NCBI RefSeq assembly: GCF_022581195.2
Contig: NC_061482.1
Span: forward strand, 11,408,001 to 11,472,000
DNA from: Helicoverpa zea
Taxonomy: Eukaryota; Arthropoda; Insecta; Lepidoptera; Noctuidae
DNA: 64,000 nucleotides
Reading direction: 5' to 3'
The notes under the pieces are model-generated. The model worked only from the letters and a program-made list of their open reading frames with translations. It did not search any database and was not told the DNA's origin. Of this stretch, positions 10,708-20,543 are shown piece after piece (positions within the stretch are counted from its first letter, which is position 1; every line of letters starts with the position of its first letter). The translations under genes and the position numbers were made by a program.

Positions 10708-13700
10708 ATGAAATTGTTCAAAGAAACCATGTTTTTTCTAATTTTAATGTTTATGCCTGTCAACTCATATAAACCCGTAAGTAAATTAGTACCTATTCAG
10801 TTTCACTTTTAGTACATGCGTTAGATCCATAGTTTTGGCCATAGGATAGTTTTTATTACAAAAACTAGCTGTTGCCCGCAACTTCGTCTGCGTGGGCAAT
10901 ATAGAATAGTCAAAATACTACTTATCCCGTAGGTGCATTCTTTCACGTGACAGTATAATTAGGATTAGCACTTAGCAGTCGCATAGATTCATTGATCAAG
11001 GTTGTGTTGTGGATGTGACCATTTATCTAAACAAAAGAAGTAAAGTTTGTGACGTTGTGAATATCTCTGGATCTAGTCAGCCAATTTGGAAAATTATTAC
11101 GTATGGTGCGTAAGTAATTTTCACAGGAAACAGTTATAATCTATGTCTATATGCTTTGATCTCAGTGGCATGCACTTAGAGAGGCCTATGTCCAGCAGTG
11201 GACTGCGATAGGCTGATGATGATGATGATATGCTTTGAGTCTGACAAAGCTGTCATTTGTACATTTTCTGCAGCTGCTGCGACTAATCAGAAGCCAGAAA
11301 GTCTGTCAGTCTTACCATGGATGTCGGCTTGTGTAGTTGACTGGATTGAAGATAGGTAGATAGGTAGTCGCTCCAAGCAAAATATTGGTACTCAAACAGA
11401 TTCGGTGACTGGAAGCCAACACCAACATAGTTGGGGAATAGCCGGATGGATGATAAAATGAGTCATCATCATCAGCAGGCGCATAGGGTAGGATAGTTTC
11501 ACTACTGGGGAGAAACACTTGTATGACGGGGATTTTCTGTGCACTTACTCACTATGGTAAGGCTGACCCCACATTAGGCGTGCGCGATCCTCGGGCGTGT
11601 GAGTAGCGCGGGCGTCGCGAGCACGCTGCATGAACGTCGCGTTTTGCTGCCCTGCGGCATGTGTGAAGAGTGCAAGCGACGCGGCGCTCGAGTTGCGTTC
11701 TTACCCCTTCGCCTGCTATCCCCGCCACCCGCTAAACGCCTTAGCAGTTAAACGTCAAGGAGAGCGGCGCGTGCGCGCCGCGACCTCGCTGTAGGTAAAT
11801 GCCGCAGGGCAGCAAAACGCGACGTTCATGAAGCGTGCTCGCGACGCCCGCGCTACTCACACGCCCGAGGATCGCGCACGCCTAATGTGGGGGAGGCCTA
11901 AGCCGGGACTCCACCGAAATGTTTGCATTAGTTCACGAATAGGCAAAATGTACGTATCTGTGAGAGTCCACTTCATGTGTTCGTACTTGAAACCTGCAGT
12001 TTTGCCAAGATTTACAAAATGTACGCTCTCAATTTGTCATTTCTTGGTGGAGCCAGCAAATCAAAAGAAACAAAAGTGTTGTATACTGGGAGTCACTACC
12101 GCACACCAGGAAAATTTCGCTCTTGCGTTTATATACCATATTTTGTGTCACACGTAAACAGGACGACAGTAAGTAAAAAAAGTCCACCGAAAAACTTTCA
12201 AAGATCTGATGAACGAACAAATCAGACCTGACTTGGTCAACTGGGGCCAATCAGAGCTCTATGAAGCGATCATATGCTTTGGCTCCTACTGTTATTGTGG
12301 TTTCTGAAAATTTATTCACCTCATTCAACGATGAATGTAATTCTGATGGTACTATTAAGAACACTTGCTTAGCGCAGAAGCTGACGTTGGCAGGTCGACT
12401 CTTTTGACTTCTCGAATAGGATACCATTGGTTTTTGTGCAATGCACACCTGCAACGCATGCTGGATTAGGATAGGATACAGGTGGATAGGATTTGCAACA
12501 GAAAACAATTCTGTCTTTGTGATTGAATGACATCAAACGTAGTTTTATATAAAAGGTGTTTTTTTAGACTTGGCTCGGGTCTTACTGAGACTGTTCGTAA
12601 TCGTGACCAGTGCATTTGCGATCAGAAGTTGAAAGTAAGCATGTGTCTGGTATGCGACGCGCAATTTGTACGTTTTCAGACGCATAAAGCATTTTACGTG
12701 TGTATGGTATTAAATCGAGAAAGCTCCCATTTCTTATCTGCACTTTGTATCTGGGCTTGTTCTTAAAGCTACAGAATCCTACATTACCTACCTACCTCAC
12801 GCTTAGCAGCACTTGCGAGAGACAGATCCTCCTTTCTTCTAGGATTAAGTTTACATACTTTGCATCAAAAAAAATAATGAAGGTCTACTTAATACTATTC
12901 ACTCAAAGTAATTTGTTTTAAGGCCACCACATTAGTGGAAGAGAAGCTAAACTATGTTTATGAAAACATCCTGATATAAACTCCATCTGTAACTTTAAAT
13001 GATAATTAATTGTTATACTAAAGTCATCATTTTTGACATAATATTCAAAAAATAATTTAGATGGCACCGTTTTATATTTGGCTGAGAACTATTATTTTCC
13101 TTTCATCAAGGTGATAATTATAATTGGATTTTGATGTGGCACGGCAAACTGACAAACACTATTGAAATGTCTATCGAAAAATTACACTACGTGTTAAAAT
13201 ATGGTGAATTACGGAAAATACACAACTCCATCTGTTGAAATAATAATCCTCTATAAAGAATGTATGGTAATTTATTGTCATTTACCACCTCGCTCCTTTG
13301 ACAAATTTTATGTATTTTATTTAACACAGATTACCACAGATGGAGCTACTTTAACCTTGGCTAAACACAATTTTAATTTTTTTTTTCTTCCGAAGTTACT
13401 TATGAAGGTGTGATTTTCTGTGTAAAGGTTAATAATAGGCCGATCAACTAATATAAGTACAACATTCAAATGTACAGTTTTGACAAACAGATTGCGTGTC
13501 GTAATAATTTACATCTTGAATTCACAAAATTAATCATATCTTTTGATAGAGTGAATCGATTTCGATGAAACAAAAACTAAGTAATACCCCAAGTTACGTA
13601 GAATTTTTTTATATAAGCATTGTCTGCATTGAATTCGTAGGTTTTACGTGAATCCCGAACGAACAAACAGATAAACAGATAAACAGACAAACAGACAAAC

Positions 13701-15407
13701 AGACAAACAGACAAAAATGACAAAAATGATGGAAATGGGTTCTGTTAGTTATCCTTTAACATGCTGGCTATTTTTTTTGCCAATTTCTTCAATGTACAAA
13801 AATTACTTTTCTACAGATTTATTATATGTATAGATGTATAGATAATAAAAAAAACTACGATTATACCATGAGAACTAACTTTATACTCATGTCGTTAAAT
13901 TCTTAAGGCGGCTTCCAATTAGTTACTCTCTGTTGATTGATTGCCTAGAAGTATTGTAGATTCATGCTTACAGAAGATACTTACGAATTTTTTATTCCTT
14001 GTTGACAACGTCTATACCGCGAGATCGGGAACTATGTGGGTAAAACCGAAAATCTGCCAGAGGCTAGTCGAAATTAAATGTGTATTAAATTATGCTCTCG
14101 CTGATATTGGGCTGCCAAAGTGTAGTTGCGCTATAAGACATCATCGACACGAGAGAAGACGATGAGTTAATTGTTCCGCGAATGTAATCATTTTTGACGT
14201 TAATATTTGAAAAACTGTTTAGATGGCTCGGTTTTAAATTGGCATAATATAAGTACTATCAATTTTACTTGCATCACGATAACAATTATAGCGGGATATT
14301 GATGTGACATGGCAAACTGACAAACAAAATTAAAATAACTATAAAAAAATTTAACCCTCTGTTATAATATGGTGAATTACAGAAAATACACAACTCCATC
14401 TGTGAATATAAATGGTAATTAATATATGTCATTCTTATTTACCACCTCGCTGCTTTGTCAAATTTGATGTACTTTATATACCATAGATGGAGCTACGTTA
14501 ACTTTGGCTAAACGATTTCGTAAAATTTTATTTTTCTCCCGAGTTACTTATAAATACAAGATTTTCTGTTTAAAGATCGATAATAGGCCGGTCAACTAAT
14601 ATAAGTACAACATTCAATTATGTGTTATTATTGCATACGCTTTCACAGAAACATTAATAGAAATAATGGTTCATTACTCATCCCCCGTAGGTGATAGCGT
14701 GATAATATAAAGCCTATGTGTTGAACCGACCCCCAGCTAATATTCATGCAAAATTTGATTTAAAACCATGCAGTACTTTTTGAGTTTATCTGGGACAAAC
14801 ATACAGACAAACAGACATACAGACAAAAATTCTAAAAACTACATATTTGGGATCAGAATCGATTATAAATCACCCTCTAAGTATTCTTTAAAAAAAATAT
14901 TCAATGTACAGTTTTGACTTTCCTATCATTTTATTATATATGTATTATAGATATATAGATATTTATAAAATTAATGCCACTTTTCTTGTAATTTTATCAT
15001 AACCAAAAAAAAATTAGACTGTGTTCTGATTATTTAGTAGATGGGTTTATGTAAAGTTTGCAGAAAATCGGTCGAGCGGTTCTTCATTTATCACATTTTT
15101 ATAACTAAATGGTGGACTTTATATGTAGCGAAGCACCTACCGCGGCCACATATTTTCCTATGTATTTATTTACTAAGATATTTTTATCACTCAGGACAAG
15201 GAACTGGAAGAAGGTCCCATACAACGACGAGCAGACTTAGAAAGTTTTCTTCAAAAATTGAAAGACCTCACTCATAGAGCGTTAAATTCTTCAGAAACTG
15301 CGCTTCAGATTAAAGCGTTTGTTCAAGGAATATACCACAAAATTTTTCCGACGACAACCACGACCACCACGACACCGTCCACGACCACGAGACGCAGAAA
15401 TGGATAG
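10708..15407 (+). CDS. Small secreted peptide gene, two exons, unknown family
   Basis: Exon 1 (10708-10776) encodes 23 residues: a short basic start, the hydrophobic run MFFLILMFMPV and a likely cleavage site near NSYKP. Its donor is GTAAGT, phase 0. Exon 2 (15195-15407) follows acceptor ATCACTCAG in phase 0 and ends in TAG, giving a 93-residue precursor. The mature part is charged, has heptad-like helical segments (RRADLESFLQKLKDL, ALQIKAFVQGIYHKIF) and ends in a Thr-rich, probably O-glycosylated tail (FPTTTTTTTTPSTTTRRRNG). No Cys in the mature part. The intron carries a 3 kb Helitron. Exon 1 has the same length and layout as exon 1 of the gene at 18339, so the two are paralogues. Function unknown; I infer secretion only. 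Confidence 0.72.
11160..11227 (+). mobile_element. Retroposon fragment nested in Helitron, with 11 bp target duplication
   Basis: A 68 bp insert (core GGCCTATGTCCAGCAGTGGA, tail (TGA)n) is flanked on both sides by ATATGCTTTGA (11149-11159 and 11228-11238). Helitron copy A lacks the insert and has one uninterrupted copy of the target, which confirms the insertion and its direction. Confidence 0.75.
11567..11892. repeat. Foldback element nested in Helitron B
   Basis: The arms begin CCCCACATTAGGCGTGCGCG and are inverted at the right end (CGCGCACGCCTAATGTGGGG). The arms are GC-rich and over 90 bp long, around a central part with GCGGCGCGTGCGCGCCGCG. In Helitron copy A the same arms are present but the centre is nearly gone (7482-7612, 131 bp). 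Confidence 0.7.
14005..14067 (+). mobile_element. 3' fragment of short Helitron-like element
   Basis: The sequence resembles the 3' end of the short family (GGGAACTATGTGGGTAAAACC...) and ends GGCTAG|T. The 5' part is missing. Confidence 0.45.
14166..14951 (-). mobile_element. Decayed 5' half of the long Helitron family (copy D)
   Basis: Homologous in order to 13017-13834 of copy B but clearly diverged: TTAATTGTT..., TTTAGATGGC, GGTGAATTACAGAAAATACA, TACCACCTCGCT, AGATGGAGCTAC, and a terminal ACAGACAAACAGACA array. On the minus strand its 5' end reads A|TCTATAATACATATA. The 3' half is absent. It is an old relic beside a fresh copy of the same family. Confidence 0.65.
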
Positions 15408-15589
15408 AATCCTTATTCTTCAATGTTATAACAATATCAAATTAACTGTAACTAGTGATTCCAATTAAACTATATATTAATACACAAAATCATTGTTTTT
15501 TTTTTCATAATTTAAACTATTCCCTGAAAGCGTTCTTCAGAGAGGTCCTTTGGGAAATTATAGAGGCTAAAACACACCTTTAATTTTTC

Positions 15590-15720
15590 TGGAGTTAAAA
15601 CAAGACAAGCTCACTTTACTAGATAATCCAGTACAAGTTGCAATGCACAATGTTTGTTTAATTTTATTACAATGTACTAATAAACTAAGTTCCCTAACAG
15701 TTTTACATCAGGCGCGTTAT
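15590..15720 (+). pseudogene. Decayed duplicate of a terminal-exon region
   Basis: AGCTCACTTTACTAGATAATCC, then CCAGTACAAGTTGCAATGCAC and a weak match to TACATCAGGCGCG, align in order with 19730-19835. That region is the end of the terminal exon at 19627-19746 and the acceptor of the next one. The coding part is not recognisable. It shows that the 10708 and 18339 loci are two copies of a longer duplicated unit. Confidence 0.5.
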
Positions 15721-15741
15721 AACTCAAACAAAAAAATAACT

Positions 15742-15990
15742 TGTGGGTGTCCCGTCCGTCCATCCGTCCGTCCGTCTGTCACCAGGCTGAATCTCATGAA
15801 CCGTGATAGTTAGAGAGTTGAAATTTTCACAGATGATGTATTTATGTTGCCGCTATAACAACAAATACTGAAAACTGGAATAAAATAAATATTGTGGGGG
15901 GCTCCCATACAACAAACCTGATTTTTGATGATTTTTTCATTTTTGCTCTGGTACGGAAACCTTCGAACGCGAGTCCGACTCGCACTTGAT
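15742..15990 (+). repeat. Dispersed repeat, GTCCGTC / CTCATGAACCGTGA type, copy 1
   Basis: A GTCCGTC tandem stretch, CTGTCACCAGGCTGAATCTC, GAGAGTTGAAATTTTCACA, and the end GAGTCCGACTCGCACTTG. Related copies are at 47128-47357 (minus) and 56925-57205 (plus). Non-coding, probably a non-autonomous element; class uncertain. Confidence 0.6.
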
Positions 15991-16023
15991 CTGTTGCAAC
16001 TAAACTAACTTATAACAGCGTAC

Positions 16024-16183
16024 CTCTAATTATTTCGTCTGCTTTTACACACATTTTATTAGCAGATTTCCTTGATTCCCATTCATTTGCAACATTTGTT
16101 TCACTCGAGTAAGCTAAACGTACTATTACAACCAGCATAGAAAGTACAAGCAATTCTAGCAATGTCTTTGATTTTATATTCAT
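16024..16183 (-). CDS. Signal-peptide exon, candidate first exon of the Kunitz gene
   Basis: On the minus strand an ATG at 16183 opens 53 codons: MNIKSK, then the hydrophobic run LLELLVLSMLVVIVRLAYS, then a polar stretch with one Cys (NKMCVKADEIIR). It ends in phase 1 at a donor G|GTACGC. The Kunitz exon whose acceptor is at 10077 starts in exactly the matching phase (one base plus CC gives Ala), so the joined protein would be a 188-residue secreted inhibitor. If so, the plus-strand peptide gene 10708-15407 lies inside this Kunitz intron on the opposite strand. The junction is inferred from phase and strand only; the exon could belong to another small secreted gene. Confidence 0.45.
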
Positions 16184-16619
16184 CACTAACAAAACTTACT
16201 AGCTAACTACATCACGATATTACAGTAGTGTGTTACCGTTTCGAATAAAACTAAATTTTTATTGGCATTCACACGTAAGATTTATCCGACCTACGTGAAA
16301 TAAATCATTAATTTTATATATTTTATTTATTTATTGCCTTTCGAAATCGATTGCATTTTTCTGGCTGATAATTTGTTTATTCTTCTTTGCACCACACAAA
16401 TCTGAATTGATTAATTGAATAGATACACCCATTTTTGTAAAAAATCTTTAAATATAATTTAGATTACGAAAAAAGGAGTTTAGATTTTCTTTGTAACTTT
16501 CTTTGACTTTTGTAACGGGTGTTGCCGCTTCGGGCTCTGAGGACTTCTCGCAGTAGGTTTGGCTATCAATTCATGATATCTTGGATATCCTACTAGGACA
16601 TATTCCCACTCTTCTATCG

Positions 16620-16735
16620 CAGCACTCATGAACTCTCCTAAGTTATAGAGGCTGGGACTCTTGCTCAGATACGTCTTTCAAGGTTGTCCCAGATGTGCTT
16701 AATAGGGTTAAGATCAGAGCTGCATGCATGGACGT
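16620..16735 (-). pseudogene. Remnant of a Tc1/mariner-type transposase C-terminus
   Basis: The minus-strand translation reads CSSDLNPIKHIWDNLERRI and then meets stop codons. This matches the conserved block around the last catalytic acid of Tc1-family transposases (SPDLNPIE-x-W-x-x-L). It is interrupted and short, so it is dead. The sequence next to it (16740-16800) is G/C-homopolymer-rich. Confidence 0.7.
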
Positions 16736-16849
16736 ATATAAGGCGAGGGGGGGAAGGGTCCAGGGGGTCCGGACCCCCCCATTCATATTCATCTGACTTG
16801 TCCAACAGAAAAAAATATACGTAGTATGTAGTAGTATATATGTACATGT

Positions 16850-17222
16850 ACTCCTCTTATGTTCTCTCTTATGAACTCTCGTATGTACTCTCTTATGTAC
16901 TCTCTTATGTACTCTCTTATGTACTCTCTTATGTACTCTCTTATGTACTCTCTTATGTACTCTCTTATATACTCTCTTATGAACTCTCTTATATACTCTC
17001 TTATATACTCTCTTATGCACTCTCTTATGAACTCTCTTATGTACTCTCTTATGAACTCTCTTATGTACTCTCTTATGTACTCTCTTACGTACTCTCTTAT
17101 ATACCCTCTTATGAACTCTCTTATGTACTCTCTTATGTACTCTCTTATATACCCTCTTATGTACTCTCTTATATACTCTCTTATGTACTCTCTTATGTAC
17201 TCTCTCATGAACTCTCATGTTC
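16850..17222. repeat. Minisatellite, 12 bp unit TACTCTCTTATG, about 31 copies
   Basis: A tandem array with few variants (ATACTCTCTTAT, GAACTCTCTTAT, TACCCTCTTAT). The unit is four codons long and stop-free in several frames, so both strands show ORFs of 139-198 codons encoding YSLM, YVLS, HKRV or YIRE repeats. These are by-products of the repeat. The array begins directly beside the Tc1 remnant. Confidence 0.92.
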
Positions 17223-17644
17223 TCTTTGCCGACCATCAAAAAGTTATATACCTATGTTTAGCTACATTTTACGTAATTATTATTTAGGTACATGCCTCCG
17301 TCTTTGATTTGCTTTATTACTATGGGCTGCCCTCACGCATTCAGTTACTTAACACAGATTACAGATTGGGGCGTGTTCTACATATAAATACATTCGTGGA
17401 TGCATGCTAGCAAGGTGAAATTATGTCCCGACTGTCTCCACGAAAACTTCTAATAACATATTCACATTTCCATATGAACTTTAACAATTTTATTTTAATT
17501 AAGGTAAATAATTAACGATTTTGTTTGAACTAAGAACTGAAAACTATTGAAAGTTTGAAAAATACAGTACCTACAGTTTATAAGCTACAAATTAAGAATA
17601 AGACGCATTGCATATAATTGATACAATTTATTTATTTGACTGAA

Positions 17645-17961
17645 GTCAGGCAAGTACCAATGCAACTTTTCTAAGTTTGTATGTACTTTCTAAGTATATC
17701 TTAGACACCAATGACTGTGTTTCGGGTGGCACGTTAAACTGTAGGTCCCGGCTATCATTGAACATCCTTGGCAGTCGTTACGGGTAGTCAGAAGCCAGTA
17801 AGTCTGACACCAGTCTATCCAAGGGGTACCGGGTTGCCCGGGTAACTGAGTTGAGGAGGTCGGATAGGCAGTCGCTTCTTGTAAAGCACTGGTACTCTGC
17901 TGAAACCGGTTAGACTGGAAGCCGACCCCAACATAGTTGGGAAAAGGCTCGGAGGATGATG
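17645..17961 (+). mobile_element. SINE copy lacking the tRNA-like head
   Basis: Contains ACACCAATGACTGTGTTTCG, GGCACGTTAAACTGTAGGTC, GTCAGAAGCCAG, TTAGACTGGAAGCCGACCCC and AACATAGTTGGGAAAAGGCT, and ends GATGATG. The order is the same as in the full copy at 26985-27315, but the 5' A/B-box part is missing. Confidence 0.75.
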
Positions 17962-18338
17962 CATATAATTGATACAATTAATTTTTGTTTTTTAATTATT
18001 TAAATTACATTATGTTATTTCTGTAGATGTTGATTTGATGGAGAGCGTACCCCTACAGAGTTAGCCATAAGCCTCTATCGTATTTTTTATTGGTTAATTC
18101 CGCTCTTTTCCTAAAACTATCGAAATCAAATTAACTGAAAAGTGAAGGAAAACGTCGGAGGAAATGCATATCTCATGTAGGTACATACATACATACTTCG
18201 ACACGTATCAAAACTAGTTAGGTACTACTATAAAGTATGTACACAATTTCGAAATACATTTACAATAAAATGTACCCGAGATGATTGCATTTTTATTTCT
18301 TTTTCACAATTTGTATATTGAAACTAGCGCATTGCAGG

Positions 18339-19186
18339 ATGGAGTTGTTGAAGCAAACAATTTATTTCTTACTTTTTATCTTCTTTTGTTTCCATTTTGT
18401 TCAAGCCGTAAGTAATTTTTAAATCTTTGTTTCTTAAAGAAAAGTCTTCATTTTGTTGCCCTTGGTTAGACCCCATTGGGAACAATCAGGACATTTCAAA
18501 TTTTATAAATAGTCATTTACCACTAAATGAAGCATCCCTAGAACTTTTTAATTGAAAACTTTAAAATTAGATTATTCTTTTATATAAAAATCTATTGTGT
18601 TTTCAAAGACATAAGTTTGTATATCGCCAAAATACTTCCGAAAGTTTAATGGATATATGTGGTTGATATTAATGTTTTGATTTTTGTCAGTGGTAGATTA
18701 CAACAAACATATATTTCTTACCATTCAGGCGCCTTGTCGGAAAGCAGTCCAACCTGTCCATGGAAACTATGAAACGGTAGTTTTTTTTCAAAATGGAGAA
18801 TTTAAACTGTAAATAGTGTACGAAATAACGTATAATTGTATCAAAGTATGACAATAAAGTTGGTTGAGTACCTACTTTCCTTCAGTGAAACAATTTAAAT
18901 TCTCCAAATATTTTCATAATATAGAGGTAAATTAGACATTTTTAACACTCAGGCTGCCAACGTAGAAGGAGAACAAATTATAAGGATTTCTATACAACAT
19001 GTAAAAAATGCAACCTGCAAACTTAAAGCACGGTTAATTCGAATCAAGGATAAAATAGCAAACGTTTACTACAATGTAAAAGATGGCGTTCACAAAAAGA
19101 TAAATTCAACAGTACCTCTGAAACTTAGACAATTAATTGGGAAAGCTCGAAATGACATAAGGAATTTGTTTGGATATCCAAATTAG
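18339..19186 (+). CDS. Small secreted peptide gene, three exons, unknown family
   Basis: Exon 1 (18339-18407) encodes a 23-residue signal peptide (MELLKQTIYFLLFIFFCFHF, then VQA at the likely cleavage site). Donor GTAAGT, phase 0. Exon 2 (18729-18776) adds 16 residues (APCRKAVQPVHGNYET). Exon 3 (18953-19186) adds 77 and a TAG stop, for a precursor of 116. The mature chain is strongly basic and predicted helical (CKLKARLIRIKDKIANVYY, KKINSTVPLKLRQLIGKAR) with two Cys and two NxS/T sites (NAT, NST). All junctions are phase 0. The exon 2 donor GTAGTT is weak, so exon 2 may be a skipped cassette. Paralogue of 10708-15407. A basic amphipathic helix could act on membranes or in immunity, but I cannot assign a function. 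Confidence 0.7.
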
Positions 19187-19205
19187 CGTCCAAAAACACA
19201 ATGGC

Positions 19206-19211
19206 AATAAA
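19206..19211 (+). terminator. Poly(A) signal AATAAA after secreted-peptide gene
   Basis: AATAAA lies 20 bases after the TAG at 19184-19186, a normal distance for the 3' end of the three-exon transcript. Transcripts using the later terminal exons (19627, 19830, 20544) would have to read past it. Confidence 0.5.
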
Positions 19212-19626
19212 AACACCATGATGTAACTATCAAGTCGTAGTTATCTGATACAGTTGTGCTAATACTTATTATAGAGAGGAACTTTTTTTGATCATTTGTT
19301 AGTTTGAACCTGTGATATGTGTACCCTGTGATAACCGATGATATGGGCTGTTTCAACCGGGTACGTGGAGTACTTTCTATGGAACGCGGGAACCGCAGGA
19401 AACTGCTAGTTCTGAATAATCATAAAATAATAACTATGTCAATTCATGGAATTCGCCAATAACACATAGCTAGTGATCAGAATTAGAAGTGATTGCTTAA
19501 TCAATAATACAAAACCTAGAACAAAATCACTGTACTTTTTATAAAGTAAAAGTGTTCACATAGAGTGGTCCTACATGAAATGTGCTACATGAACAGATTG
19601 AAATCCCAACAGAATATTTGTTTCAG

Positions 19627-19746
19627 TGTACCGTATGTGCTGCGCACGGGTCGCAACGTATGGACCCGAGAGAGAAAGTCGTCAAAATGATATTGCCTAA
19701 GAGGAGACATTACTATCGAATGAAAAATGCAAGCTCACCTTACTAA
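19627..19746 (+). CDS. Candidate alternative terminal exon, 39 codons
   Basis: Acceptor TTTGTTTCAG at 19617-19626 opens a phase-0 frame of 39 codons ending in TAA: CTVCAAHGSQ..., then the basic stretch REKVVKMILPKRRHYYRMK. No start codon with a signal peptide precedes it after 19186, so it most simply joins the phase-0 donor at 18407 (signal exon) or at 18776. Very basic with a CxxC pair. Unknown function. Confidence 0.4.
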   Translation, partial: CTVCAAHGSQRMDPREKVVKMILPKRRHYYRMKNASSPY

Positions 19747-19829
19747 ACCATCCGTAGCTCCCAGTACAAGTTGCAGTGCACAGATCTCCTATGTTTTTAA
19801 TTACTAAGTTTATATCTTACATCTGGCAG

Positions 19830-20069
19830 GCGCGCCGAATGTCTAATCAAAAAAATAGCATACAGTTGGGGAAGCCGGAGAAGATACCAATGCCAATGCC
19901 AACCCAATCAACGATAGACCCGAAAATTCTAGTAATCGTGAGTCAGTTAAAGAAAGGCACGCTGTTGCAAAACAAAGAAAATTACGAAAAACTATTGCAA
20001 CATTTGAAACAAGACTTCTATCCAACGACCACTAAAGCACCAACTTGTTCAAAATGTAATAAATCATAA
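19830..20069 (+). CDS. Candidate alternative terminal exon, 79 codons
   Basis: Acceptor CATCTGGCAG (to 19829) opens a phase-0 frame of 79 codons ending in TAA. The C-terminal half has the block DPKILVIVSQLKKG, LLQNKENYEKLLQHLKQDF, then TTTKAPTCSKC. The same block recurs in the exon at 20544 (QIQIILSQLQKGKVL, SENYHVLLHKLKNDF), so the two exons are duplicates. There is an internal ATG at 19839 but no signal peptide of its own; sharing the signal exon at 18339 is the best explanation. A separate non-secreted gene starting at that ATG is the alternative. Confidence 0.5.
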   Translation, partial: ARRMSNQKNSIQLGKPEKIPMPMPTQSTIDPKILVIVSQLKKGTLLQNKENYEKLLQHLKQDFYPTTTKAPTCSKCNKS

Positions 20070-20269
20070 AAATCTCGTGACATCGAAGTTTTATTTATAT
20101 TCAGTTTAGGACATGAAGATTTAATGTTCCTGCATATCATCCCCACTGTACCAGCCATATCGATCATTACAATTGACATAACCAAAAACATAGCAATCCT
20201 TCGCAAATGTAATGCCTGATAATGTAGAATAAGTTATATCAACATAGCCTAATCTTTTTCCAACTACAG

Positions 20270-20385
20270 ATTCCAGTGTACCAGTGTTTAACACAGAGCG
20301 ACTGCCCATCTGCCCTCTCCGACACAGCTACGTACCCCGATACCCCTGAAACGACTGTTTGACAGACTTTCTGGCTTCTGACTAA
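20270..20385 (-). mobile_element. SINE fragment
   Basis: Contains ACAGACTTTCTGGCTTCTGAC and CAGTGTTTAACACAGAGCGACTGCC, reverse complements of the SINE body seen at 17645 and 26985. Degenerate and incomplete. Confidence 0.5.
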
Positions 20386-20543
20386 ACCTAGGTAACAATT
20401 GGCAAAGATGTCCAAATGAAAAACTGGAGTCAGGAATTTCACGTGCCTTACAAAACACGGGCCATAAAGATTACAACTTCTCGTTATTCTCCTAGAAGTT
20501 TCTCATTTATATCCGTTTGTCTAATAGATGTTAAATGTGTCAG

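Larger units (their letters stand above)
10865..13834 (-). mobile_element. Non-autonomous Helitron, copy B (2.97 kb)
   Basis: Read on the minus strand it begins A|TCTATACATATAATAAATC at 13834 and ends hairpin-CAGCTAG|T at 10865, between host A and T. It has no Rep or helicase ORF; the short ORFs inside it are not genes. Cargo: a 68 bp retroposon fragment (11160-11227), a SINE fragment (about 11285-11465), a 326 bp foldback (11567-11892) and a (GTTT/GTCT)n-type array (13664-13715). It sits in the intron of the secreted-peptide gene. I saw no difference from the copy at 50517-53486: the offset is constant at 39652 bp and all eight ORFs compared encode identical products. Confidence 0.82.

Noticed and set aside
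11312..13413. Eight short ORFs in each of Helitron copies B and C, exactly conserved between the copies
   Set aside because: Exact conservation follows from the recent duplication of the whole element. None carries a Rep, helicase or other motif, and copy A breaks them.
16643..17307. Four long ORFs of repeated HKRV, YIRE, YVLS and YSLM units on both strands
   Set aside because: They are readings of a 12 bp tandem repeat, which stays open because the unit is a multiple of three. No start context, splice site or domain supports a gene.
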